A DNA stretch of 40,298 nt, taken from NCBI GenBank assembly GCA_012031635.1, contig JAAUUE010000003.1, forward strand, positions 1 through 40,298. The letters run 5' to 3'. Positions 1-10,222 of this stretch are shown here, in pieces. A program made the position numbers and the translations under genes. The notes under the pieces are model-generated. The model made no database searches, had not been told where the DNA came from, and worked only from the letters and a program-made list of their open reading frames with translations. Numbering within the stretch: position 1 is the stretch's first letter; every line of letters starts with the position of its first letter. This DNA comes from Coleofasciculaceae cyanobacterium SM2_1_6. Its GTDB lineage: Bacteria > Cyanobacteriota > Cyanobacteriia > Cyanobacteriales > JAAUUE01.

Positions 1-145
1 CACAGGAGTTTCATCTGAGTGGGGGTAACTCCTCAGCCGTGGGCAAGTGGTAGTGGGCGAGGTTAACCATTTTTTGGGGACGATGGTTATTAGTTTAGGT
101 TACCCAATCTTAAACGATTTCCCTTGCTACAAAGGAATTTGTCAC

Positions 146-940
146 CTAAATTTGTTCAGGGTCAATGTTTAGTTCTCGGAGTTTGGCGGCTAGTTTTTCA
201 GATCGTTGAGATTCCCGATCAGCCCTGCTCTGCTCATGTTTCCAAGCCTCCGCCGCCGTAGGAACTAAATCTCCCGCCGCCGTAAAGTATCTCAATTTAC
301 CCTCATGAACTCCTAAAAACATATGCAACTGACTGCTCCAGAGATGCCCTCTGGCATTGGGTTGTAGCACCACATACTCTGCTTCTACCAAATGAAAACC
401 CTGGAACTCTAAAGTCTCTGGGTCAAACCAAAAATAGTTAGGAGTCCGAAACACATTTTGGTACAGTAGCTTTTTCGTAGTTCGATCGACCTGTGCAGTA
501 CTATCCGAGAGAATTTCCACAATTACATGGGGATAAATTCCCCCCTCATGATAGACCACCCAACTTTTTCGCTCTTTCTTTTGGGTTCCTAAAACTACGA
601 AGAAATCAGGACCGCGAAACTCTGTAGGTCGGTTAGGTTCAGGCTTGAAATAGATAGAAAGATTTCCGGCAACAAAATAATCATTGCGCTCCTGCCAGAG
701 GAGTTCTAGACAGGAGATAAGGAGGAAGATTTGGTGTAGATGTAGGGAGCTTTCCAATTCGGGTTCATCACTTTCAATGTCTGCCGGGGGGAAGAGACCG
801 AGATTAGGTTCATTATTATTTTCACCAGTATTATTTTTCCCATTGCTGATATTTATTTCAGAGAGAGGATCGACCGGGTTAATAACTTCTGGTGCGGTGA
901 AGATTTGTCCCATAGGTTTAAGTGGTTTGAGTAGTTGCAA
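146..940 (-). CDS. Uma2-family (DUF820) putative restriction-endonuclease-fold protein
   Basis: ORF with the DUF820-like pattern GPDFFVVLG...WVVYHEGGIYPHVIVEILSDST...K..LYQNVFRTPNYFWFDP...GFHL; the true start may be the internal Met near 913. Confidence 0.85.
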   Translation of the reverse strand: MQLLKPLKPMGQIFTAPEVINPVDPLSEINISNGKNNTGENNNEPNLGLFPPADIESDEPELESSLHLHQIFLLISCLELLWQERNDYFVAGNLSIYFKPEPNRPTEFRGPDFFVVLGTQKKERKSWVVYHEGGIYPHVIVEILSDSTAQVDRTTKKLLYQNVFRTPNYFWFDPETLEFQGFHLVEAEYVVLQPNARGHLWSSQLHMFLGVHEGKLRYFTAAGDLVPTAAEAWKHEQSRADRESQRSEKLAAKLRELNIDPEQI

Positions 941-2126
941 TTAGTCGATCGACCAGATGATCAAGCTCGGCGGTGCTGGTAAAGTGATGCACACAAGCCC
1001 GGATGCAGTCGGGGGATGCCAAGGTACGAGTAAATACGCCCTGCTTTTCTAGGGAACTGACGATCGAGCCGTGATTAGCAAAATGATCAAACTTAGCAGC
1101 AAGGGCAGCCCGGACTTGAAAGCAAACTAAACCCGTCTCTGGAGGCTGGGGGCTAGTTACTTGAACTTGGGGAATGGTGGTTAATTTTTGGCAGAGATAT
1201 TGACTGAGGTTGAGGATGCGTTGGTAGCGATCGATCGCCGTGCCGCCTTGATGATGGTAATCAATTGCTGCCCTTAACCCTGCGTAGAGTGGGAAAGCTG
1301 AAGTTGCCACCTCGTAGCGCCTGCCATCAGGTTGCCAGCCCTTGGGTTCCTGCATGAGAATCCCCCGCCAGCCAATAAAGGTGGGGTGCAACTCCTCTCG
1401 CACCTCTGCCCTGACATACAAGCCTCCCAAGCCTTCTGGTCCACAACACCACTTATGCCCTGTAAAGGCGTAGAAATCTACCCCCAAATCTAATAAATCT
1501 AAGGGTAACTGCCCCACCGACTGGGCAGCATCTACCAGCACTAAACAGTCTCGTTCATGGCAGAGTTGATTAATTTCCTTCAGGGGTAAGACTTGCCCCG
1601 TATTCCAGAGGACATGGCTAAGGACGACTAGGCGGGTTTGGGGTTGGAGATGTTGGTCGATCGAGGCGAGGATTTGCTCTGGTGATCCTTTTGCCTCTGA
1701 GGAAGAATTATCTCTAGCTAAGCCTAGAATCGGAAAAGTAGAAGTTGTCACCCCAAATCTCCGGCAAATTTCCCCCACGGCAGCAATGACTCCCGGATGC
1801 TCACAATCAGATAGGAGAATGTGATCCCCCGCTTGCCAAGGAATCCCCCAGAGGACAATATTGCAGCCCACGGTGACATCTTCGGTGAGGGTAATGGTGG
1901 CGGCGGTGACTCCTAATTCTTGGGCAATTAATTCCCTCGTCCGGTGGGCTTCTTGAGTGATCCAGTTGTTGACGGCGATCGAAAAAGGTCCGATAGTTTG
2001 GATATAATTGTAGGCATGGGCGATCGCATCTAGGGCTACTTGGGGTAAAGTCCCCTGACCACCGTAGTTAAAATAACTTTTCTGTTTCAGGGCTGGAAAC
2101 TGTTCTCTATATTCTGGATTTGGCAT
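918..2126 (-). CDS. Aminotransferase class V (cysteine desulfurase/isopenicillin N epimerase-like)
   Basis: PLP lysine motif DFYAFTGHKWCCGPEGLGGLYVR and VLVDAAQSVGQLPLD; full-length 402 aa. Confidence 0.88.
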   Translation of the reverse strand: MPNPEYREQFPALKQKSYFNYGGQGTLPQVALDAIAHAYNYIQTIGPFSIAVNNWITQEAHRTRELIAQELGVTAATITLTEDVTVGCNIVLWGIPWQAGDHILLSDCEHPGVIAAVGEICRRFGVTTSTFPILGLARDNSSSEAKGSPEQILASIDQHLQPQTRLVVLSHVLWNTGQVLPLKEINQLCHERDCLVLVDAAQSVGQLPLDLLDLGVDFYAFTGHKWCCGPEGLGGLYVRAEVREELHPTFIGWRGILMQEPKGWQPDGRRYEVATSAFPLYAGLRAAIDYHHQGGTAIDRYQRILNLSQYLCQKLTTIPQVQVTSPQPPETGLVCFQVRAALAAKFDHFANHGSIVSSLEKQGVFTRTLASPDCIRACVHHFTSTAELDHLVDRLIATTQTT

Positions 2127-2249
2127 TCTTTAGGTTATGGTTGGATTATTTTTAAGATTAACTTTAATCAATAACTTCTCCTTATACTGCTGATCAAACC
2201 TCAAGATTCTGGTTAACTTAAATATAGTATTCTTCTCTTCCCCAAAGCT

Positions 2250-3611
2250 ATGAATAAAGCTGATTATCCTGCTCCATCTCCCAAGAGCCATAAAACCGAT
2301 GCTCCGGCTGGTGATGCTCTTAAAGTTAATAGTCCCCAAGCTCTGGGGAGCGAAGTGATTCCCAAGGCTGGCAGTAAGGAGTCAGATTTATTTGTACTGG
2401 CTCAAAAACTCCGGCAGCGTAACCGGACGCTCCAAGATCAAGTTGCCCAACTCCAGGAATCTTTGCAGATTGCCGAAGAAAAGCTCCTCAGACAAAGCGA
2501 ACAATTTTCTGCACAGGAATCGATTCGATCGCAGGAAGTAGGGACAATACTTTCTCAGCAAACCGCCGAAGCTGACTACGCCAACGAGCAGGTAGGTCGC
2601 CTCTTGCAGGAGTTGGAAATCTCTCACCAACTGGCTCAGCGCCAACAGATTCTCATTGAAACTCTCTCTTCGGAGCTACAAATTAGCCAAGAACGGGTTG
2701 CCCAGCTAGAACGGGAGTGCGCCCTCACCCAGCAGCAATATAATGAGCAATGTCATGAACTTCTCCAGTCCGAAAACCGTTGCCAAGAATTAAATACTCG
2801 TCTCCAGCGCCAACAACGCCAAGCTCTGCAATTTAAGCTGGCTCTGGAAAAATCCTTGGAAGTTCCTACCACAAATATCATCGGGGAATTGGCGGAGCCA
2901 GAGGAATTAGCAAAACCCCGGAAAATTAATCTAGCGGCTTTGAGTCTTCGATCGACCCAACCAATTCAGCCTTGGTCACAGGTAGAAGCAGCGATCGAGT
3001 CCCCGGAACCTGAGGCAGATTTTGCACTACCTACAAGTTCAGAGATGATTTTTACGCCAGAAATACCTGCTCTTCCTGAACCGAAGGAATTACGTATCGA
3101 CCCCAGGGCGGGGGTGATTCAGCCTCTCCTCTTGGCTTTGCATCTATCCTCGGAGGGCGGAGCGATCGAACCAAGATTTACTCCAGAGCAAGAAGCTAAA
3201 CCAGAAGTCCAAGGTATCCCGGAACTCTTTCAATTGGGGGCTGCCCCAGAACCATTGCCGGAACTATTATTTGATGTTACTGCCGTGGGGAGTGATTCTC
3301 CTGTGGAGACACTTCGTGAACGCCTTGCCTTGCCCCTAGAAAAGCCAGTAAATTCTGAGAATCCCCCCCTAGTCAGTGATTTGGCTCAATACCTCCAAAG
3401 CTTGAAATCAGAGCCAGAGGTATTAGAGATTTCCGCCAATGACCAGAAACTCCAAGCTCTTCTGGCAGCAGTAAAACGAGCGCCCTATATTCCCCCAGAA
3501 TCGAATAAGCCTGCGCCGATCGTTTATCCAGAACGCCCCTCAAAGAAAATTCCTTCCCTGTCGGCGATCGACCTCCCCAACTTCCCTCGCCATCGCCCCC
3601 CAGAAAATTAG
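2250..3611 (+). CDS. Hypothetical coiled-coil protein
   Basis: Long ORF, N-terminal Q/E-rich coiled coil (LRQRNRTLQDQVAQLQESLQIAEEKLL), Pro/Glu-rich C-terminal half. Confidence 0.75.
   Translation: MNKADYPAPSPKSHKTDAPAGDALKVNSPQALGSEVIPKAGSKESDLFVLAQKLRQRNRTLQDQVAQLQESLQIAEEKLLRQSEQFSAQESIRSQEVGTILSQQTAEADYANEQVGRLLQELEISHQLAQRQQILIETLSSELQISQERVAQLERECALTQQQYNEQCHELLQSENRCQELNTRLQRQQRQALQFKLALEKSLEVPTTNIIGELAEPEELAKPRKINLAALSLRSTQPIQPWSQVEAAIESPEPEADFALPTSSEMIFTPEIPALPEPKELRIDPRAGVIQPLLLALHLSSEGGAIEPRFTPEQEAKPEVQGIPELFQLGAAPEPLPELLFDVTAVGSDSPVETLRERLALPLEKPVNSENPPLVSDLAQYLQSLKSEPEVLEISANDQKLQALLAAVKRAPYIPPESNKPAPIVYPERPSKKIPSLSAIDLPNFPRHRPPEN
3564..3610 (+). repeat. 47-bp perfect direct repeat, copy 1 (inside the 3' end of the 2250-3611 CDS)
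   Basis: gcgatcgacctccccaacttccctcgccatcgccccccagaaaatta identical to 4447-4493. Confidence 0.95.
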
Positions 3612-3704
3612 TCTCAAACTAACCGTAAACTAACAGCAAGGGCTACATCTCAATTTCAAGATGCGTTCACGAAGTGTCTCTGCAAGAGAATCGCCATCTT
3701 GTCT

Positions 3705-4073
3705 CTATCCTAGTGTTAATATTCCCATTTCAAAATCAACAGTTAACGGCAACTTCCTCAACCACTGCAAACCTAAAATAGGCTCAGAAACTCCATCCCC
3801 CGCTAGCACCGCAATTATATAATCCTGTTCATTTAGGACAACTCTTCCCTCATAAATATCAAAATACTCCTCACCCCGCACCGTCTGCATAACCTGTTCC
3901 CGTTCCGTCATCACCCATCCCAAACCTAAACAATCTTGAGTATCTAGGGCTAACCAACCCGTTGTAAATCCAGTATCTAATAACACCTCAACGGGGAAAC
4001 TTTCACCATCAGCAGCAACTAAACCAATTTCAAAAAATAGCTCGATCCTCTCCCCAAACCTGCCATGAATCAT
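3705..4073 (-). CDS. Clan AA (retropepsin-like) aspartic protease, small
   Basis: EVLLDTGFTTGWLAL (DTG motif) and ILGLQWLRKLPLTVDF; start overlaps the stop of the upstream ORF (ATGA). Confidence 0.72.
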   Translation of the reverse strand: MIHGRFGERIELFFEIGLVAADGESFPVEVLLDTGFTTGWLALDTQDCLGLGWVMTEREQVMQTVRGEEYFDIYEGRVVLNEQDYIIAVLAGDGVSEPILGLQWLRKLPLTVDFEMGILTLG

Positions 4074-4388
4074 AGACTACCGCAGGCCCCAGTTTCATTA
4101 ATGCGGTGGAGCCCGATCATCCCGTGGGGATACTTTTCACGAGCTTTTTGGACAGCAATTTCTTCCCTCGGATCAATGAAATAATCTCCACTGTTGGGTT
4201 CAATAACCATAAACCAGTTGTAATAATTATCTATTAGCTCAAGACTAGCTCTAGCAAAAATCTCCTGATAGCGCTGACGACGGGCGTTTTTTTTCAGCTT
4301 GGTGTTTAGCTAACTCCTCGGCAGGTATCGTAAATTTAGGAAATAATTTACCTTGCTGACGGGAAGAATTTGAAGTTATTAGAGTCAT
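4070..4388 (-). pseudogene. Small hypothetical protein, frameshifted, translationally coupled to the aspartic protease
   Basis: MTLITSNSSRQQGKLFPKFTIPAEELAKHQAEK | NARRQRYQEIFARASLELIDNYYNWFMVIEPNSGDYFIDPREEIAVQKAREKYPHGMIGLHRINETGACGSL; frame changes at an A8 tract (T8 on + at 4287-4294); length 319 = 106 codons + 1. Confidence 0.6.
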
Positions 4389-4446
4389 AGCTGCGATTTC
4401 CTATTCAACTAGATTACTAGTATATCCTAGATTTTGATGGCAAAAA

Positions 4447-4493
4447 GCGATCGACCTCCCCAACTTCCCTCGCCATCGCCCCCCAGAAAATTA
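4447..4493 (+). repeat. 47-bp perfect direct repeat, copy 2 (intergenic)
   Basis: Identical to 3564-3610. Confidence 0.95.
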
Positions 4494-4510
4494 AACATAG
4501 AACCAGGTAG

Positions 4511-4527
4511 GGTGGGCATCGCCCACC
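4511..4527 (+). terminator. Perfect 7-bp hairpin GGTGGGC-ATC-GCCCACC downstream of chlN (possible terminator or dispersed palindrome)
   Basis: Read directly; a similar hairpin GTGGGC-TTT-GCCCAC occurs at 35706-35720. Confidence 0.4.
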
Positions 4528-4549
4528 TTATAGCCACTCAAAATCATCC

Positions 4550-5974
<1,425 letters not shown>

Positions 5975-5980
5975 TTATTC

Positions 5981-6854
<874 letters not shown>

Positions 6855-7542
6855 CTAACAAAGTTTCTTTTGTTTTTTCAATCTTGTTTTGATCTCTTGG
6901 TTGCATTATTGTCCAACTGCCCCAGAAAGAAAAGGGGGAGAAAAATCAACCTAAGCCTTTAGAAATTTTGAGAGGTCTTGAAAAAATATTGAGTATCTTA
7001 AATAGTCTTCCATCACCCCTGAAGAGTTTTTTAAGCTAAAAATTAAATTTTATCTAAACTTTTAATATAAATAGTGACAATAGACAAAATAGACAAATGT
7101 CAAGATTTAGCGAAAATGTACTTAGTTATAGATTGGTGCTTAAACTTGGGAATATTTACAGATCAGGCAGAGATTGCTAAAGGGCTGTTAATTTCTAGAG
7201 AGATAGCCAAGAGTTGACCTTGAGGGAGTTTCAACCCGATCGATCCCCGCTCAATTCCCCGCAATTCTCGATCGATCGCCCCGCCATTCACCTTTTCCCA
7301 CTGCCCTCAACTCCCCAAAAATCTACCCTAATCTCTGCGTCTCCGTAGATTCTCTGGAAAAATAGCTTGTTTCTTTGGCTACAATGGAGATTCTCTGTAA
7401 ATAATAGTTAAAGTTTGTTAGTGTGTTACAAATTACAAACATACTCTATAGTTTCAAAAGAGTTTCAGGGAAACAGAGCTGCATCATAAATTTTGATTAA
7501 TAAAGTTTCTGGAACTTATTGACTTAAGTTGAGGAGCGGTAA

Positions 7543-8733
7543 ATGAAAATCTTAGTCCTAAGTTGGGAGTTTCCTCCCCGCATTGTCGGCGGAATTGCCC
7601 GCCATGTCGGAGAACTGTACCCAGAAATCGTCAGCTTAGGGCATGAGGTACATCTGATTACGGTAGAGTATGGGCAGTGCCCCCACTATGAAGTTGTCGA
7701 AGGTATCTATGTGCATCGAGTGGCAGCAGACCCCCACAATGATTTTTTTAACTGGATTTCTAGCCTCAACGAGAGTATGGCAAAACAGGGCAGCAAGCTC
7801 TTGGCAGAAGACCCCGACTTTGACCTGATCCATGCCCACGATTGGCTAGTTGGTGATGCGGCAATTATCCTCAAGCACAATTTCAAAGTTCCCCTTATTG
7901 CCACCATCCACGCCACAGAGTTTGGGCGGCACAATGGCATTCACACTTCCATTCAGGAATACATCAGTGGCAAAGAACGTACCCTTGCCCACGAAGCTTG
8001 GCGGGTCATTGTCTGTACCGAATATATGCGCCGGGAAGTGAACCAAGTCCTCCGCACCCCTTGGGACAAAATTGATGTGATTTTTAATGGCATCCGGGCT
8101 GAGAAAAAAATCCCCGATGCCAATTTTGACTTTTGGGGCTTCCGCAGGCAGTTTGCCCATGACCACGAGAAAATTGTTTACTACGTGGGACGCATGACCT
8201 ATGAAAAAGGCGTAACCGTCCTCCTGAGCGCAGCCCCCAAGGTAATTGCCGAAATGGGGGGAAATGTGAAGTTTGTATTAATTGGTGGTGGTAACACCGA
8301 AGAATTGAAGCACAAGGCAAGCTATCTGGGAATTTGGCAGAGTTGCTACTTTACGGGGTTCATGCCCGATCGAGACCTAGATAAATTCCAAACTGTGGCA
8401 GATTGTGCCGTCTTCCCTAGCCTTTATGAACCCTTTGGGATTGTGGCGCTGGAAAGTTTTGCCTCCCGTGTGCCAGTGGTAGTGTCGGATACCTGTGGAC
8501 TGCCAGAAGTTGTCCAACACAACAAAACCGGAATCGTCACCCAAACTAATAATCCGGAATCCTTAGCGTGGGGCATCTTAGAAATTCTCAAAAATCCTAG
8601 CTATGGAAATTGGCTGGTAGAAAATGCCTACGCTGACCTTGCCACTCGTTTTACTTGGGAAGGGATCAGCAAACAAACAGAGGCGGTGTATCAGCAGGTA
8701 GCCGGGGAGCGATCGCAGGTAGACTGGAGTTAA
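7543..8733 (+). CDS. Glycosyltransferase family 4 (GT4, glycogen synthase-like N-terminus)
   Basis: MKILVLSWEFPPRIVGGIARHVGEL; LIHAHDW; FPSLYEPFGIVALESFA. Confidence 0.9.
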   Translation: MKILVLSWEFPPRIVGGIARHVGELYPEIVSLGHEVHLITVEYGQCPHYEVVEGIYVHRVAADPHNDFFNWISSLNESMAKQGSKLLAEDPDFDLIHAHDWLVGDAAIILKHNFKVPLIATIHATEFGRHNGIHTSIQEYISGKERTLAHEAWRVIVCTEYMRREVNQVLRTPWDKIDVIFNGIRAEKKIPDANFDFWGFRRQFAHDHEKIVYYVGRMTYEKGVTVLLSAAPKVIAEMGGNVKFVLIGGGNTEELKHKASYLGIWQSCYFTGFMPDRDLDKFQTVADCAVFPSLYEPFGIVALESFASRVPVVVSDTCGLPEVVQHNKTGIVTQTNNPESLAWGILEILKNPSYGNWLVENAYADLATRFTWEGISKQTEAVYQQVAGERSQVDWS

Positions 8734-8796
8734 TTAATTAATTCACCCACGGATCATCGATATCCCAGCTATCCCAATTTTAATTTCTCCAAAGCT

Positions 8797-9018
8797 ATGA
8801 CCCTGCAAATTATTATTCTGGTGGCAGCGATCGTCGTCTCTTGGTTAGCCTTCACGGCTCTCCTCAAAGTCCTCAAAACCACCATTACCACTGCCATCAC
8901 GATCGCCATGATCATCCTGATCCTACAAATTCTGTTTGGGATCACCTACTTAGATCTCTGGGAACAAATCACCACCCTCCCCACCACCATCTGGCGCACC
9001 ATCACAGGAGAGAACTAA
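8797..9018 (+). CDS. Small membrane protein, hypothetical
   Basis: 73 aa with two hydrophobic segments (IIILVAAIVVSWLAFTALL; TAITIAMIILILQILFGI). Confidence 0.6.
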   Translation: MTLQIIILVAAIVVSWLAFTALLKVLKTTITTAITIAMIILILQILFGITYLDLWEQITTLPTTIWRTITGEN

Positions 9019-9020
9019 AC

Positions 9021-9275
9021 ATGAATATATTTTTAACCCCTGAGTTGGCAAGATTTGTCCAGTCAACCGTAAAAAATGGTCAGTATCGATCGGTTTCTGA
9101 GGCAGTACAAGCAGCCTTGCAATTACTCAAGGAGCAAGAAGCCCTAGTTAGAGATAATTCAAGCCCCGCCATCAACCCACAAAAGCCTAGTTATGATTTT
9201 TCTGATTTGGTAGGTCGTCTAACTTGGCGGGGTGATGCGTTAGAAATACAACAGAATCTGCGTGATGAGTGGTAA
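9021..9275 (+). CDS. Antitoxin with ParD-like N-terminus and VapB/DUF2281-like C-terminal tail
   Basis: MNIFLTPELARFVQSTVKNGQYRSVSEAVQAALQLL plus YDFSDLVGRLTWRGDALEIQQNLRDEW; ATG at 9021 inside the longer computed ORF. Confidence 0.7.
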   Translation: MNIFLTPELARFVQSTVKNGQYRSVSEAVQAALQLLKEQEALVRDNSSPAINPQKPSYDFSDLVGRLTWRGDALEIQQNLRDEW

Positions 9276-9390
9276 TCGTTATGTATTTACCAATGCGATC
9301 GTGGTTCTGTTACACCAAAACTCGGCAAGTTTAGTAACAGCCGATCGAGGGTTTGCCAAGGTAGAGGCTTTAACGGTGATCAATTGGTAA
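9265..9390 (+). pseudogene. Internally deleted PIN-domain toxin (VapC-like) remnant
   Basis: Translated by eye: MSGNRYVFTNAIVVLLHQNSASLVTADRGFAKVEALTVINW*; overlaps the antitoxin stop; has PIN N- and C-termini but no middle. Confidence 0.65.
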
Positions 9391-9418
9391 CACTATTAAC
9401 TATTTTTTCCACGTAGAG

Positions 9419-9595
9419 TCAACGGTTACGATAGTCCTGCTTACTTCTCTGCTCTTGGGGTGAAAACTGCGGTTTGGGATTGGGGGGCGGCAACACAACT
9501 TTCCACTCACCCGTTTTCGGGTCTCTGTAGGTATGAAAAGGGTTAGTTTTTAGTTGTGGCTCCATGCAGTTATTGGGAATGGGATGCTGGGTCAT
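9419..9595 (-). CDS. Small hypothetical protein (58 aa)
   Basis: Translated by eye: MTQHPIPNNCMEPQLKTNPFHTYRDPKTGEWKVVLPPPNPKPQFSPQEQRSKQDYRNR*; below the ORF-track cutoff. Confidence 0.4.
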   Translation of the reverse strand: MTQHPIPNNCMEPQLKTNPFHTYRDPKTGEWKVVLPPPNPKPQFSPQEQRSKQDYRNR

Positions 9596-10222
9596 GGGGG
9601 ATGCCTCTAGTAAAATCCTGATATTGTTATCTTAGTTAAGATTTTTTCTATAGGAGGTGACTTTCCTTGTTAATCCTCGTGATTAAGAATAGCAACGTTA
9701 GTGACCTGTTGGCAACAAAAATGTGATCTAGCTCTAGGGAAATTAGTGATTCGATCGCCCTGTCCCTAGATTAATTTTTTAGATTGACTAGATTGATTTC
9801 GACCCGGTTTACTGGAGATTAGCCTAGCTTTGCAAAGGTTTGCCAACTCTCAATAATTTATCGGGAACTTAATCCTGAATCTCCACCGAAATTAATGTCT
9901 TTTTGTAAATTCTTGATAACGAAAATCTCCAGAAAATAATTACCTAAATAATTATCTAAAAAACTAGCGATCGTGTAAATAAATGCTGAGATTTGGTAAA
10001 ACAAGATACCTTTGTAGTTACAGTATAAATATACCTACAGTAACCAAAAATGTCTTGAGAGTCGCTTTTGGGCTGACAATCTTCCCTAGAAAAGCTCCCC
10101 CAAAAGCTCTTCTGATAAAGTGACAACGCATTAACAATAAATCAACAAATATATCAGGGGTTGCTGTAAGCAAATAATCAAAAAGTTAATGAAAATTAAT
10201 CCAGATTTGGGAGGTCAATTTT

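Noticed and set aside
2130-2339. 69-aa reverse ORF between the aminotransferase and coiled-coil genes
   Set aside because: Overlaps the start of the convincing 2250-3611 CDS on the other strand and has no domain.
3661-3704. Imperfect hairpin caagatgcg...cgccatcttg as a terminator
   Set aside because: Resembles a common short cyanobacterial dispersed repeat; stem is bulged and lacks a U-tract.
4287-4294. A8 tract considered as programmed ribosomal frameshifting
   Set aside because: No stimulatory structure identified, and several other genes in the window carry similar homopolymer indels, so error or decay is simpler.
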